This document shows, in pieces, positions 42,471-53,434 of a stretch of DNA of 64,000 nucleotides. A program made the position numbers and the translations under genes. The notes under the pieces are model-generated. The model was not told where the DNA came from. It worked only from the letters and a program-made list of their open reading frames with translations, and searched no databases. The stretch is from Gari tellinella (taxonomy: Eukaryota; Mollusca; Bivalvia; Cardiida; Psammobiidae), in NCBI GenBank assembly GCA_922989275.2, contig OV277868.1:22068291-22132290 (forward strand), read 5' to 3'. Every line of letters begins with the position of its first letter. The first letter of the stretch is position 1.

Positions 42471-42865
42471 TTAAATGGACAATTCCAGTTTACAATTCTT
42501 AGTCCATTTTTTAATAATTATGGTAGATCTAGATTTTAACAATATTTCACAAAAAGACAAACAGTGTAGACCCTGATCAGAGGGCTCCTTAAAGAGCCCT
42601 CTGATCAGGGTCTACACTGTTTGCATAGGACAAGTGTACTCTTCACAGGTATATTTTTTTTAATGATGAATATACTAGTCGCTGGGGCTCAATGTGTTAA
42701 AACAAACGATACAACTTTACAATGAAAGAGTTAAGCCTTTTTTCAACAATGAAACTCCAGTTCAATGCAATAAACTGTTCATCGTTATTTTATTGATGAT
42801 TTTGCCATGTTTCTGCTCCTAATTAGAAAGCAAGGTGAACTTCTACTAAACTGACAGGTGACTAA

Positions 42866-43068
42866 CATCACTGCCTTACCCCGAGTACACTCTAGAGTCT
42901 AGTTATTTGCAAAACGTTTGGCGTTACGCGGCGTCTGATCAGGATCAAAACTATCTGACACCTATTTCAATAATTCTTAAGTCAAAGTATCTAAATTTTA
43001 TATTTTGGAAACAAAAGCAGACGACAATTGTTTAACACTTATGACGTCAAGGCAGTGAAGGAGTTAAA
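42866..43068. mobile_element. M2 MITE with half hairpin
   Basis: Left edge ATCACTGCCTTACCCCGAGT, right end ATGACGTCAAGGCAGTGAAG GAGTTAA. Only the right hairpin arm (GCGGCGTCTGATCAGGATC) survives. Confidence 0.7.
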
Positions 43069-43499
43069 CCAGACTGAAAATAAGTCAAAAAAAGAAAGAA
43101 ATGAAAAACAAATACTCTACAGTGAACAGTCGTAGATTGGACAATATTTGTTGACCCCGTGCGATAAAAACAGTTATTAGACACAGTATCGAACTTTTCA
43201 ACATTTAAATAACTTCCGAATAGTTTGTTTAAACAATAAAAATAACATCAAATGGAGAGTTTATTTCACACAACAGCTGTTTTTATCGACCGAGGCACGC
43301 TCGCCATTAAGTTGATAGCCTAGCTCAAAGTGATCAAACATTTTGAAGTATCACTTTAAAAGCCACCTCTTTAGAACTTGTGTGTCAAAACTGTAAGAAA
43401 AACCTCTGTATTAATTGTAATTCGAAAAGCTATTATACGAAATATACGTTACTTATGCCAATAGTAAACCCTTAGTCTGCTAATTTCGAACTTAATATT

Positions 43500-43572
43500 T
43501 TTTACAAACAGTTTGGACCCAGATCAGATGCCGCGAGGCGCGGCGTCTGATCTGGATCCTAACTGATTGATC
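43500..43572. repeat. Cassette I hairpin
   Basis: ACAAACAGTTTGGACCCAGA TCAGATGCCGCGaggCGCGGCGTC... with mirror; flanks include GCAGACGATAAATGTGG as in M2/M3. Confidence 0.8.
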
Positions 43573-43678
43573 TTCAATGTGAAGATTTCTGAAGCTAAAA
43601 TTGCTTTGAATTTAAATTTTATAAACAATTGCAGACGATAAATGTGGACCAGACGATATTGTAGCAGACAAAGTGTTT

Positions 43679-43893
43679 AACCCCTTAACTGCTATGACGT
43701 CATCAATTCTAAACAATTGTCGTCTGCTTTTTATTTCTCAAACTTAATTTTTATGTGTTTTGACTTAAAAAAAATATTGAAATGAGTGTCAAATATTTGG
43801 ACCGTGATCAGACGCCGCGTAACACGGCGTCTGATCACGGTCCAAACTTTGCAAATAACCATTGTACCCGGGGTACGGAAGTGAAGGGGTAAA
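43679..43893. mobile_element. M2 MITE, 215 bp
   Basis: Ends TTAACCCCTTAACTGCTATG ACGTCATC and GGAAGTGAAGGGGTAA; hairpin ATTTGGACCGTGATCAGACG and exact mirror at 43795-43852, including the covarying GACCGTGATC/GATCACGGTC arms. Confidence 0.9.
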
Positions 43894-44424
43894 ACATCGA
43901 TCCCGTAGCGCGTGCGATATCGCGGTAAACTTGTTCCCAGATAAAGCGAGATACCGCACATTGTGTCGCGCGCTGTGGGCCGTTGATAAAGTTTGCCCTG
44001 TGCAAATACCAAACAGGTCACAGTTTCTTTATAACGTTGTTGGTACTACTAAATAGAACAAACTGATATTCTCAAAAGATTTCAACGGTCTATCAGCTGC
44101 TTCTGTTACAAATCAACTCAGCCTACAGTTAGATTCGGATATGACGAATTGCATGCCGGTTTTCTTTTTTGTTTGTCTAAGAAGTAGACCCAGGAGTTTG
44201 GCAGGCAGCAGGGGCGGACACATCCATAGGGGCGCAACACCACATCTGAGCAAATGGGCATATTTCTGGTAAAATTGCCAGTTAGGCAATGAATGTTTTG
44301 ATCTGGATTCACACTCTTTGCGAGGCAATATAGATGTTGTTGCATGCATAATTATTTATCTTTTGCGGCTTGTGGTTGGTTTTGGGGTGGGGCGGGTTTC
44401 GGTTTATGATGTTATGAGTGTTAC

Positions 44425-45115
44425 ATTGCGACTCTTGGAAGTTCAGAGGGAAAATTCTAGTTCATTAGAAGTCTAGTATATTGTTGTTATTCCCGCACGA
44501 CATGACGCCATCTCGACCAAAGAAGTCATTGAGCTCAGAACAACTTTGGTCATGAATGACAAAGGTCAAGGTTATATATAGGTCATGTAGAATGAATTTA
44601 ACATTGGCCTTCTACCGAAACCAGAACTGTTATACATTCAAATTGCGATTTCTCTAAACCATGGTTTGGTTTATATGGATTGTGTTCATGTACTCTACTG
44701 AAGACCTTTGTCTGGCATGGTCCAACTTGAACTAACATCAATGGACTGGAACACACAAGCCACATGTATCTATAACATGTAGTTTCAAAGCTATATTTAG
44801 GCAATGTTAAATTCAGTCTATAGTAGTACAATCTAAATATTTGAGTCTCTTCATGGTTACATAGTTTAAAATATCAGCATATACACACACATATATATAG
44901 AGAGAGAGATCTACATGAGCTGTGTCATTCATTACTGAATTAAACCTATATGACCTATATATAACCTTGACCTTTGTGATACATGACCCAAGTTGTACTG
45001 AACTCAATGGTTTCTTGGGGTGTGATGACTTCATGTCGTGCGGGAAGGGGATGAAAAACAATGGACTAGACTTAATTGGAATCTAGAATTCCCCATCTGA
45101 ACTTCCGAGAGTGTA
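44425..45115. mobile_element. ~690-bp foldback element with ~165-bp arms
   Basis: Left arm 44428-44600 (CTTGGAAGTTCAGAGGGAAA, ATTCCCGCACGACATGA, CAAGGTTATATATAGGTCAT) is mirrored at 44945-45112 in imperfect complement. The central 340 bp has AACCATGGTTTGGTTTATATGG and a (TATA/GAGA) tract at 44893-44908 and no coding signal. Confidence 0.82.
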
Positions 45116-45374
45116 TGAGTTACCCTGTAATGTACCCTTTCCACGAATGGATTAAATCTATAATTGGAATAACCGAACCATGGTATTAGAGGAAATGCAG
45201 TTGGAATGCTGAACGGTTCTGGTTCTGGTCTGACGAAAAGTTGTTTGGTCGTTATGGCAACCAATTAGCGATCGGTCGTGCCAGTCTACATCGGAAAGTC
45301 GTTATTCTTTCCAATTTGAACAAACCATGCACAACGCAAATACAAAACAAGGAAACGTAGCAAACTGTTGACGA

Positions 45375-45752
45375 TTACCGTGTTCCCTTCCTACTACTAC
45401 GGCCCTCCCAACAACGATGCCCTCCCTACAACGAGCCTTACTGCAGTTCCCTAAACAGAATAGTTATGTCAACCGATTTGATTGCTGCAATATCGTCTTC
45501 TTAAACTTGTAGTCTGCTGTGCTTTCTCTCTAAAGTCACATATAAGTGGACATTTTGATAGAATAAATATAACGACGAAAGACAAACAACTTGAATCCAG
45601 TTCAGACGCCGCGTAAAGCGGCGTCTGATCTGGATTCAAGCTGTTTGCAAATGTTAATCAAGTCTTAATTTTCCCTCCCTATAACAACTTCCCCCGAACA
45701 ACACGCATTCGTTGTCTCCCCTTAGGCGTTGTTGTAGAGAGGGAACACTGTA
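45375..45752. mobile_element. M3 MITE inserted in an M1 half element
   Basis: M3 ends CCGTGTTCCCTTCCTACTAC and GTTGTAGAGAGGGAACACTG; hairpin CTTGAATCCAGTTCAGACGC at 45585-45652. 45290-45372 is an M1 left arm (GTCGTTATTCTTTCCAATTT) and 45775-45960 carries an M1-type hairpin. Confidence 0.8.
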
Positions 45753-46079
45753 CAGTACCTGAGATAAGCGTCCACTAATTATGTTCTGATAAAGACGAAA
45801 CCAATACATGTAGTAATCGCGCAATACAGTAAAACGCACTTTTTTGACAATTGCAGCCTTTTGAAAACGTTGACGATATGTTTTAATCTGAGTGTCCAAC
45901 AGTTTGGAGCCTGGACAGTTGACAAGTTCCTCGGCGTCTGATCAGGCTCCAATCTGTTTGCCATTCAGATTTTAATAAATAATCATTCTTTACAACAACC
46001 TGTCATTCTGACATGTTATTACAATTGCGTTTTTTTTATCATTAGACATATTACTCTATATTGTGCTTCCAGTTTTGAA

Positions 46080-46300
46080 GATTGTTGATCACTTAAAGCA
46101 TTTAAAAAGTAAAGCAGAATGCGCTCTATTTTTAGCCTGCATTAAGCTACCATCTGCTAGAATATAGAACATATTTCTTGTTCGCGTACTCATGACTGTA
46201 TAAAGTGAACTACTTTCTGTATAGTGGAGGAATAAATCAAAGACGTAATGTAATTGTGGGTTAATGGGTTAAATGGGAAAGAATAATGTATTCCGTACTG
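46080..46300. mobile_element. M4 MITE remnant
   Basis: ACTTAAAGCATTTAAAAAGT AAAGCAGAATGCGCTC...GCCTGCATTAAGCTACCATC, missing most of the left hairpin arm; right end GTTAATGGGTTAAATGGGAA. Confidence 0.6.
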
Positions 46301-46433
46301 TATATATAAATGAAGTAATATTTTATTCTTTTCAGTTAATCTTTTGCACGTTATGACGTATGCAAAACTTGTCGTCTGCAGCAATTCTAAAAATAGATTT
46401 CAAAGCATTTTCTTTCAAACAATATGACTAGAG

Positions 46434-46505
46434 TGTCAAACAGTTTGGATTCAGATGAGACGCCGAGTTACTCGGCGTCTCATCTGGATCCAAACTGTTT
46501 GCAAC
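46434..46505. repeat. Cassette I hairpin, GAGACGCCGAG variant
   Basis: CAAACAGTTTGGATTCAGAT GAGACGCCGAG-TTA-CTCGGCGTCTCATCTGGATCC; the G of GATGAG is matched by CTCATC on the other arm. Confidence 0.85.
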
Positions 46506-46849
46506 AGTTATAAAAAAAAAAAAAGTTGTCATAAGAAGGACTAAGTTTTCAAACGACACCTGTGACTCTATAATTATTTCATGAGTATTCTTTTGATTAT
46601 ACGCCTTGTAGTTTTACTTCAAACATTTACCTGTAATTAAAGGACACAGGGGGTAAACATTTTTATTTCTAAACAAACGTACTGTTTGAACTCAAATGAC
46701 TGGGGCAATTACAGACGACTCGTCATATGATCTGGTTCCAAACTACTGTTTGACACAGGTGTGTCAAAGAGACATCATTTTCAAAAAGTGGCATAAATAT
46801 TATGATACATTTAATTATTATTACATTGTTTGTGTGTTTTATCTAACAC

Positions 46850-47107
46850 GTTCAATCCTAGCGACGAGTATACTCGTCATTAACAAAACATTTACCTACA
46901 ATGAATTGTACATTTGCCTCATGCAAACAGTGTAGACCCTGGTAAAAGGTCCCTTTAGGGGGCCTTTTATCAGGGTATGCCATGTTTGTCATTTTGCTAC
47001 ATACATAATTGTGGTGTTAGAATCAAACCCTAAATAATGTAATAATGGACTAGACTCAATTGGAAACTGGAACTGACCATTTGGAGTCTCAAGGGAGAAT
47101 GGGTTAA
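46850..47107. mobile_element. M9 MITE in reverse orientation
   Basis: Hairpin CAGTGTAGACCCTGGTAAAA GGTCCC and mirror at 46922-46990; right end GGAACTGACCATTTGGAGTC TCAAGGGAGAATGGGTTAAA. Confidence 0.75.
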
Positions 47108-47264
47108 ATGGAGAATAGAAACGACATCGCCGCTGTACATAGTTGTCTGAAATCAGAAAATAAACTATTTGACATTATAATGACATTTTTAAAAAGAAAA
47201 CACAGATAAATCAATTCACAGAAATGTTGCAGACAACACATCTGCAGACGACAATAACATACAA

Positions 47265-47551
47265 CGGAGAATATGCTATTATGACGTCATTGGTGACGTC
47301 ACATTGTGGAGAAGATGTTATTCATTCGCCCAAATATCGCGTTTTTATGCTAATATTATTATGTCAGCTATACACCGTTTGGAGCCTGATCAGACGCCGG
47401 ATAACCCAGTGTCTGATCGGGCTCGAAACTGCTTGCAAATCAGATTAAAAAAAAGTGTCATAATTTTTAAAACGTTGCCAGTTTCTACATTTTATGATTC
47501 GTAAATGCGTTTCATTTGCGTTTAAACGGGAAAGAATACCATGTTCTCAAC
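47265..47551. mobile_element. M1-related MITE with duplicated left end
   Basis: ACGGAGAATATGCTATTATG ACGTCATTGGTGACGTCACATTGTGGAGAAGATGTTATTC repeats the end motif, resembling the CYP4 exon 5 duplication boundary at 17139-17190. Hairpin 47370-47437; right end CGGGAAAGAATACCATGTTC TCAA. Confidence 0.7.
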
Positions 47552-47879
47552 AGCAACAAGCTTAAGGTTTTATGACAGACTTACATCGTTGGATATGGGT
47601 TTGCGAACAAACTATATCTTTGATCAACGTAACCAGACAGAATAACAATGAATGTTCGCATTTGTCTATATTGCCCTTTCAGAGACGAAAATATGGCACG
47701 TGATTCTATATTGTCGTCTGCTGCAATTTAAAATATTAAAAATTGTTGGAAATTTTAAGTTCGATAATATCGTTGAGTTTGTCGCGTTCTGTGTGGATAC
47801 TGATCAGGTATCAAGTAATATAGGATATGCTGTTCGTTTATCTATTGGCAAATGATATACATTGTACGTTGAAATCCTC

Positions 47880-48092
47880 CACGCTTTAATATCCTGAGTT
47901 TAATAGTATAATAGCAAACAATTTGTATCCTGATCAGACGCCGCGTAACGCGGCGTCTGATCAGGATACAAACTGTTTGATAGTCATTTCAATATTTCTT
48001 AAGTCAAAATATCACGAAATTTGAGTTTGAAAGGTAAAAGCACACGACAAATTTTTAATTAATGCAGATGACGTCATGGCATTGAAGGGGTT
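47880..48092. mobile_element. M2 MITE
   Basis: Hairpin CAATTTGTATCCTGATCAGA CGCCGCG and exact mirror at 47912-47980; right end GATGACGTCATGGCATTGAA GGGGTTAA. The left end is decayed. Confidence 0.8.
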
Positions 48093-48381
48093 AAGACAAA
48101 GTGCCCGACTGGTATCAGACTTCAATCACTCGTGTTTTGTCTTAAGTCCTGTCAATGCGTGGAACCAGTGTTAAACTATTTGAAAACAGTTCAGATCTAG
48201 ATCAGACTCCCACAAAATGTCGATCTTCATCAGGACTTAGTCTGATTATCACGTGGGTGGTGTTTCCGCGGATGGAGAAGAGCGGATAATTTTCAGAAGT
48301 TTAGCAGACACAATTTAAGCAGACGACATTTCTGTCAGCATTGACAAGACTAATTAAGGTGTGATTGTTATTACAATTCAG

Positions 48382-48558
48382 TTTGAGGTAACATCACACG
48401 GTGTTTCGGATGTTTCTAATGAAATATTAACATGTTCGCCGGAACACGGCCATAAAATGACTGATCTGACAAATCGGCCATCTCCTAGTGCCTGGCAGTC
48501 AGTGAATGAGCGTTTTCAACGAAAGTGTAAGAAATACGGAAACTCGTTAAATAGATAA
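48382..48558 (+). CDS. Candidate orphan terminal coding exon with poly(A) signal
   Basis: After a plausible acceptor (TTACAATTCAG ending at 48381) an open frame of 58 codons runs to TAA at 48556-48558. Its composition is protein-like (contains MTDLTNRPSPSAWQSVNERF and a basic end, KCKKYGNSLNR) and has no similarity to the repeats around it. AATAAA lies 10 bp after the stop at 48568-48573. I found no upstream exon in the preceding 14 kb and do not recognise the family. It may be the 3' end of a gene with distant exons, a decayed gene piece, or chance. Confidence 0.35.
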   Translation, partial: FEVTSHGVSDVSNEILTCSPEHGHKMTDLTNRPSPSAWQSVNERFQRKCKKYGNSLNR

Positions 48559-48690
48559 GACGTATGCAATAAAATTCAAAAGGCAAGGCATAATGTAGAA
48601 ACGACAATATTGAACAACTAATTGGAGTTAAGAATGGATATGTCATTAACAAATACACACAGCTAATGAGGGTAAGATATTATATACTTA

Positions 48691-48955
48691 TTTAACCCTT
48701 TACCCCAGAACATGTTTCTAGTTTTGAAAACAGGTGACCACTTAAAGCAGGTTGACAGTAAAGCAGAATGCGCCTTAAGGCGAATTCTGCTTTACTTTCG
48801 GCCTGCTTTAAGTTATCACATGTTAGAAAATATTTGTTATTTGTTATGATGCATATTTATGACTGTATACATTAAGTTGAATAATTTTCTAATAAATTGC
48901 ATGCGTAAAAAGGCGTCACGTTTATGGAGTAATGGGTAAAAGTAATATTCTGTTA
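48691..48955. mobile_element. M4 MITE
   Basis: Starts TTTAACCCTTTACCCCAGAA CATG, ends TTTATGGAGTAATGGGTAAA; cassette II hairpin AAAGCAGGTTGACAGTAAAG CAGAATGCGCC and mirror. Confidence 0.85.
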
Positions 48956-49393
48956 TAGAAGGGAAAATGTTTTCCCACACTAAACGATAACAACAAACTC
49001 AATACAATAAAATTTAGGAAAATTATATATTTTTGATATAATTATTGTGATAATAATAACGATTGGTTCAAATCTGAATGACAAACACTAAAGAGCGCAA
49101 TTAGATGCCGATCTACACTGGTTAAAGATGAGTGAAATTGAAGCAGAATATTCATGTAGAAGCTTACTGCTCTGATTGCATCCTGCTTTAACCTGTCACC
49201 TGTATTAAGCAAATCAACGAGTCAATCGTAAATGGCCGAAATACTGTGCATGTATACAGTGTAGAACAAGTTATTCTTAACCAATAAACGTGTTTTTGCG
49301 ACAACGATTATGTCCGTTGCAAGTTTGGAGCCATGGAGTAACTCGGCGTCTGATCAAGCTCTAAACTGTTTTCCCCTCATATCATAATACATA

Positions 49394-49600
49394 CAGTCGA
49401 AACTCGATACATTGAAATCGCTTGAACTGACTTTACCGGTATTTCATCAGCTGCATTCGATAAATCGATCTCGCATTGGTCGAATATACATGTACCCGTA
49501 TTTCAAAGTCAAAACGTGGGTAGAACACGTTTTAACTTTGACATATGGGTATTTTCGAACTAACGCGAGTTCGAAGCAGATCTATAGAGTTTCGAATGTA
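49394..49600. mobile_element. M6 MITE, then M13/M4 remnant
   Basis: Ends CAGTCGAAACTCGATACATT and complement; central palindrome GTATTTCAAAGTCAAAACGT. At 49620-49790 follow an M13 end (CAGGGCTTCCATAAGTTGAC) and a truncated cassette II arm. Confidence 0.8.
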
Positions 49601-50104
49601 GTTAACATTCTAAAAAATTCAGGGCTTCCATAAGTTGACATGATAAATCCTAAGATTTCCAAAGTTGCATTTTACCCCACAGCCTGTTTCTTGCTTTATT
49701 GACATGCGACTTCTTAAAGTAGGCTGTAAGTAAAGCAGAATGCGCCTTAAGCATACGTTCTTCTTGTGGGATCGTGGGCACAAATGGTTAATCGAGTTTT
49801 GGTAATTCAAATGCTGTCATTTCATAGTTGTGATTTGAAAGTCGACTGTGAAAATGATTTTAAAATGAAAGTGCAACTTTAAAATTTAAAGTTAATTTAT
49901 TTTCTTCTGACGTGCACAATTTACAACCACTTGCAAATTGTTGATTTACATTTTACAACATGTACCAAGCACTTAAAATGTATTTAACAATTCTCTGTCA
50001 TACACATTGTATCCCAAGTTTAGTTGCGTTCGCCAAAGGTTTTGCCTCTGATCAGATACTGGATATAGCGGCGCCTGATCAGGATCAACCCCGTTTGATA
50101 CTTA

Positions 50105-50466
50105 TACAGTACCCATTCTCTATACAGCGACATTCAATGGGAGACACAATTTGTGTGCGTTGTTCGGAGGGGGTCGTTATAGGGAAGGAATCGGTTTACA
50201 TTTGCAAACAGCTTGAACCCAGATCAGACGCCGCGTAACGCGGCGTCTGATCTTGATTCAAACTGTTTGTAACTCGTCATTAAGTTGTTTCTGTCGAAAT
50301 ATCCATTATGTAATTTTGAGAAAAAAAAAGCAGACGACAATTTTAAGTAGACGTTTTTGCAGCAATAAAAGAGTTAGACATAATTGTTCTGTTAAGGGAA
50401 CTGCGGCAAGGGTCGTTGTAAGGGGGAGTCATTGGTGGGAGGGCCGTTGTAGGAAGGAGACACTGT
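50105..50466. mobile_element. M3 MITE, 362 bp
   Basis: Ends CAGTACCCATTCTCTATACA GCG and GTTGTAGGAAGGAGACACTG; hairpin CTTGAACCCAGATCAGACGC at 50203-50270. A further damaged hairpin sits at 50053-50100. Confidence 0.85.
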
Positions 50467-50693
50467 ATCGCTATTTTCTCTTTGATTTTCCTCACACCCA
50501 CGTTTGTTTTGAATTAAACACGCATTTGAGAAATGAAAACAAGAGGCACTCTTTAAGCAGACACTTGTCAAACACTGAAGGGGTAACACACTTACAGAGA
50601 ATTATAACACTCTCGAGTGTATAAGTTATATCGAATGCAAAAACAAAAATGCAAATATCATTCGTTATAAATTATAGATTTGTGTTGCTGTTA

Positions 50694-50862
50694 TGGTTAA
50701 ACGTCCCTCAATCAACCAGATCATATCATATAGGGACGCCAAACAGGGGGTTACAGGGACATTGTGGTAAAAGTCGCTTCTATGAGGGAAAGGTTAAACG
50801 TCCCTCAATTAACCAGATCATATCATAAAGGGACGCCAAACAGGGGGTTACAGGGACATTTT
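50694..50862. repeat. 95-bp tandem duplication
   Basis: TTAAACGTCCCTCAATCAAC CAGATCATATCATA...GGGGTTACAGGGACATT occurs at 50697-50764 and 50792-50862, joined by AAAGTCGCTTCTATGAGGGA AAGG, an M4 end. Confidence 0.9.
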
Positions 50863-51039
50863 GGCTGAGTTTTGATTATCTAATTCTAAATAACATACTC
50901 AGAGTAGAGTAATACGTATATTCAATATTTTCTGTGAGGCCTTGCCTCTTTTAAAACTAAGCAACTCTTGTGGGTATTAGGTTCCTTTGTGGATCGTTTT
51001 AGTTACCGCAACATGAACCAGTCTACTTGTAATTATGGA

Positions 51040-51190
51040 TAGTCTAATAAATACTGCTCTGTTTTAGTAAACAGTGTAGACCCTGATCAGAGGGTTCCTA
51101 TAGAAGCCCTCTGATCAGGGTCTACCCAGTTTGCAAATGTAATGAGTATAGTTCTACTTAAAACAGGTCCATGGTGTTGAAAGAGTTAAC
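51040..51190. mobile_element. M9 MITE
   Basis: Hairpin CAGTGTAGACCCTGATCAGA GGGTTCC and mirror at 51066-51133; right end GGTGTTGAAAGAGTTAA; left arm TAATTATGGATAGTCT is decayed. Confidence 0.7.
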
Positions 51191-51462
51191 TCACATCCAG
51201 TCACTTGATCATGTATGATATCATTTTATGTAGAGTTGTCTTTCTTGGATACAGTAACACTGGCAACTGACACCCAGTCTCTATTTTCCTGACGCCTGGG
51301 TCCTTGTCAGACGCCGAGTTACCCGGTACTTGATCAGGGTCCAATTTATTTATAATTTATATCAATATGTTTTATGGTAAAACAAACAAAAAACCGTATG
51401 TTTTATCAAATCATGCCGACAAATTTATAGCAAAGGATCATAAATCAGATTAAGGTCGAGAA

Positions 51463-51655
51463 CTCCAGATGAGATCGGATCTGAACCGGTTTTCTACGTG
51501 CAGCGATCGGCCATTCCCGTCAACTAACGGTCCATTACGAACAATGCTTAAGGCATAGTACGGAAAGGACCGACGGTTGACGAGAATGGCCGATCGCTCT
51601 CCGTAGAGTAACGATATTGAACAACATTGGCCCGATCTCATAAGAGGTCCTCGAC
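51463..51655. mobile_element. M10 foldback MITE
   Basis: GAGATCGGATCTGAACCGGT ...CGATCGGCCATTCCCGTCAA and complement up to CCCGATCTCATAAGAGGTCC. It matches 20381-20575. Confidence 0.8.
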
Positions 51656-51671
51656 TTTAAGAATTCATTTA

Positions 51672-51869
51672 CAGTCGAAACTCAATACTTCGAGCTCGCT
51701 TAAATCAATCATACCAGTACTTCGTAAGTTGAATATAGATAATACGATCTCGCTTAAGTCGAACATACCCGTATTTCAAAGTTAAAACGTGGCTGAGCCA
51801 CGTTTTAACTTTGAAACGTGAGTATGTTCGAACTAACGCGAGTTCGTATTGTCGAGTTTCGTGTGTATC
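51672..51869. mobile_element. M6 MITE upstream of the 433-residue gene
   Basis: Ends CAGTCGAAACTCAATACTTC and complement; palindrome CGTATTTCAAAGTTAAAACG TGGC and mirror. An extra internal copy of the end motif (TTGAATATAGATAATACGAT CTCGC) is present. Confidence 0.85.
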
Positions 51870-52056
51870 TTTGCAGTTTGGAACCCCGCCATTTGTGGAG
51901 CAAGGTGCCAAAGTCTAAGGACCTGTCACTGGGATTACAATGACGTGTATGTTGGATAATCTCGTGTGGATCAATGGTGCTGACCTTTTTATACAAAACG
52001 ATTAACACACCATCGTCATACTGGTTCATTGTTCTCGGATTTAAACCGTCTACAAA

Positions 52057-53358
52057 ATGCAGAAAGTTGGTTTGCCGCCCATTAGAAGTGGAATACAGAT
52101 CAGCACGATTGCGTCGCGAGAGCCACCCGCGCGTAGTTGGTCCCGCTACAAGAAACTGTTGATTGATAACCCGAAAGATTGCAACTTACTACAGAGACAA
52201 AAGTTGTGGAATTTTCAAAAACTAAACCGTGGAGCATTCCGGTCTCAGATTGCTTCATTGCCGGACATACCTTACCGTGTGAACCAAAATGTAGTGGGGA
52301 AAGTTAGTGTTGGTGTGCAAGCAAACATTCAAAGTAGGTACAGTAAGGGACTTAAAGTGATCTTTCCTAATTTGACTGCGCGTAGGAATATCGGCACTAC
52401 GTCATCAGATGACGACAGTGGTAGAGAGGATGACGGTGACAAGACAGAAAGGAACAAGGCCTGCTCGCCAATGCAGGAGGATGAAGAATACGAATATGAG
52501 GACGACTTTGAGGATGATAGCTCTGTAGAAGATCCTGGACTGGAGTTTGAATCTGTTGTGAGAACTAAAGACGCGGGAACAATGACTAACATCCGTAGGA
52601 AAGATAAACAGTCAGTTAAGAAAGAGAAGCGGAAAAGACAAAAAGACCGCCAACAAACTGGTAGAAAGAAAGCAAATAAATCCATCTTGGTGGACACTGC
52701 TGAGCCTTCACGAGTGTCGAGTCCTAAGGCGGTAAGTTTCGCACCTGATAATGACGACGAGGAACAAGAGACAGAGTTACCTGTGACGGAGCCAGTCGTT
52801 CCTAGAATAGAAATAGAGAATCTCCCACGAGAAGCGTCTATGAACTCAGTTCAGTCTGGTGTATCGTACATACAACTGCCAGTTGAAAATGTCGGACATT
52901 CTAGTCACATGTCGAATGACCCTATGTCCGTCCTTGACCTTCTCAGTGGCGGCCGCACCGACAGGTCCAGTAGAATGACCGATCCCTTGACGAGTAAAAC
53001 TCCGCGAGACCGACACAAGCGGCGATCTAGGGTGACAGATCCCGAGGCCGACCGAGTGTGGTTCGAGAAAATTGTCGGTGATAAGGAAATAGTTGATGTG
53101 GCGACGTACGAGAGTTTTGCCCGAACACGGCCGAACACAGAAAGTCAGTCGGACTCGGCAAACGACCGCATAATAGACTTTACAAAAGTTTACACTCGTA
53201 AAAACTTTACACCTCGGATAAACGATGAATTTCAGAAATACCATTCAGTAGTGGCGAAGGAAAATCAGAATACGCAGAATAAGAAACCCCCTCCGCCCAC
53301 TATAAACAAGGGGCGGGGAACTAAGCGTGGTTTTATAGGTATAGGTAAATCATATTGA
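52057..53358 (+). CDS. Uncharacterised 433-residue, largely disordered protein, single exon
   Basis: Open frame from ATG (context ACAAAATGC) to TGA with no intron signal needed. The N-terminal 110 residues are basic and look the most structured (RYKKLLIDNPKDCNLLQRQK). An acidic block at residues about 139-165 (EDEEYEYEDDFEDDSS) is followed by a Lys/Arg-rich stretch at about 190-215 (KKEKRKRQKDRQQTGRKK), a likely nuclear localisation signal. A Pro/Gly/Lys-rich C-terminus contains KKPPPPTINKGRGTKRGF. No catalytic motif or transmembrane helix is visible. Codon content and length make it a real gene; function and family are not recognised. It lies just right of an M6 MITE, so its promoter must be short or include repeat DNA. 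Confidence 0.72.
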   Translation: MQKVGLPPIRSGIQISTIASREPPARSWSRYKKLLIDNPKDCNLLQRQKLWNFQKLNRGAFRSQIASLPDIPYRVNQNVVGKVSVGVQANIQSRYSKGLKVIFPNLTARRNIGTTSSDDDSGREDDGDKTERNKACSPMQEDEEYEYEDDFEDDSSVEDPGLEFESVVRTKDAGTMTNIRRKDKQSVKKEKRKRQKDRQQTGRKKANKSILVDTAEPSRVSSPKAVSFAPDNDDEEQETELPVTEPVVPRIEIENLPREASMNSVQSGVSYIQLPVENVGHSSHMSNDPMSVLDLLSGGRTDRSSRMTDPLTSKTPRDRHKRRSRVTDPEADRVWFEKIVGDKEIVDVATYESFARTRPNTESQSDSANDRIIDFTKVYTRKNFTPRINDEFQKYHSVVAKENQNTQNKKPPPPTINKGRGTKRGFIGIGKSY

Positions 53359-53434
53359 TAATAACAAATATACATGTAGTGTGATACTTATTCATTGTCC
53401 CCTGAAAATTCACAAAGACAATTCCAGTTTCCTT

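Larger units (their letters stand above)
41905..42702. mobile_element. M9 MITE split by a TTAA-flanked element
   Basis: M9 left end TTTAACTCATTCACCCCTGG at 41905, resuming at 42471 with TTAAATGGACAATTCCAGTT; hairpin GACCCTGATCAGAGGGCTCC at 42557-42624; end CTCAATGTGTTAAAA. Confidence 0.85.
34716..48381. other. Gene-free repeat region
   Basis: About 13.7 kb with no supported exon. It consists of listed MITEs, hairpins and minisatellites, with leftover unique AT-rich pieces at 39130-39760, 40090-40600, 43070-43500, 43900-44420 and 46510-46840 in which I see nothing. Confidence 0.6.

Noticed and set aside
44113..44349. Two overlapping minus-strand frames of 75-78 residues
   Set aside because: No homology I can recognise, both frames open by chance, and the flanks are repeats.
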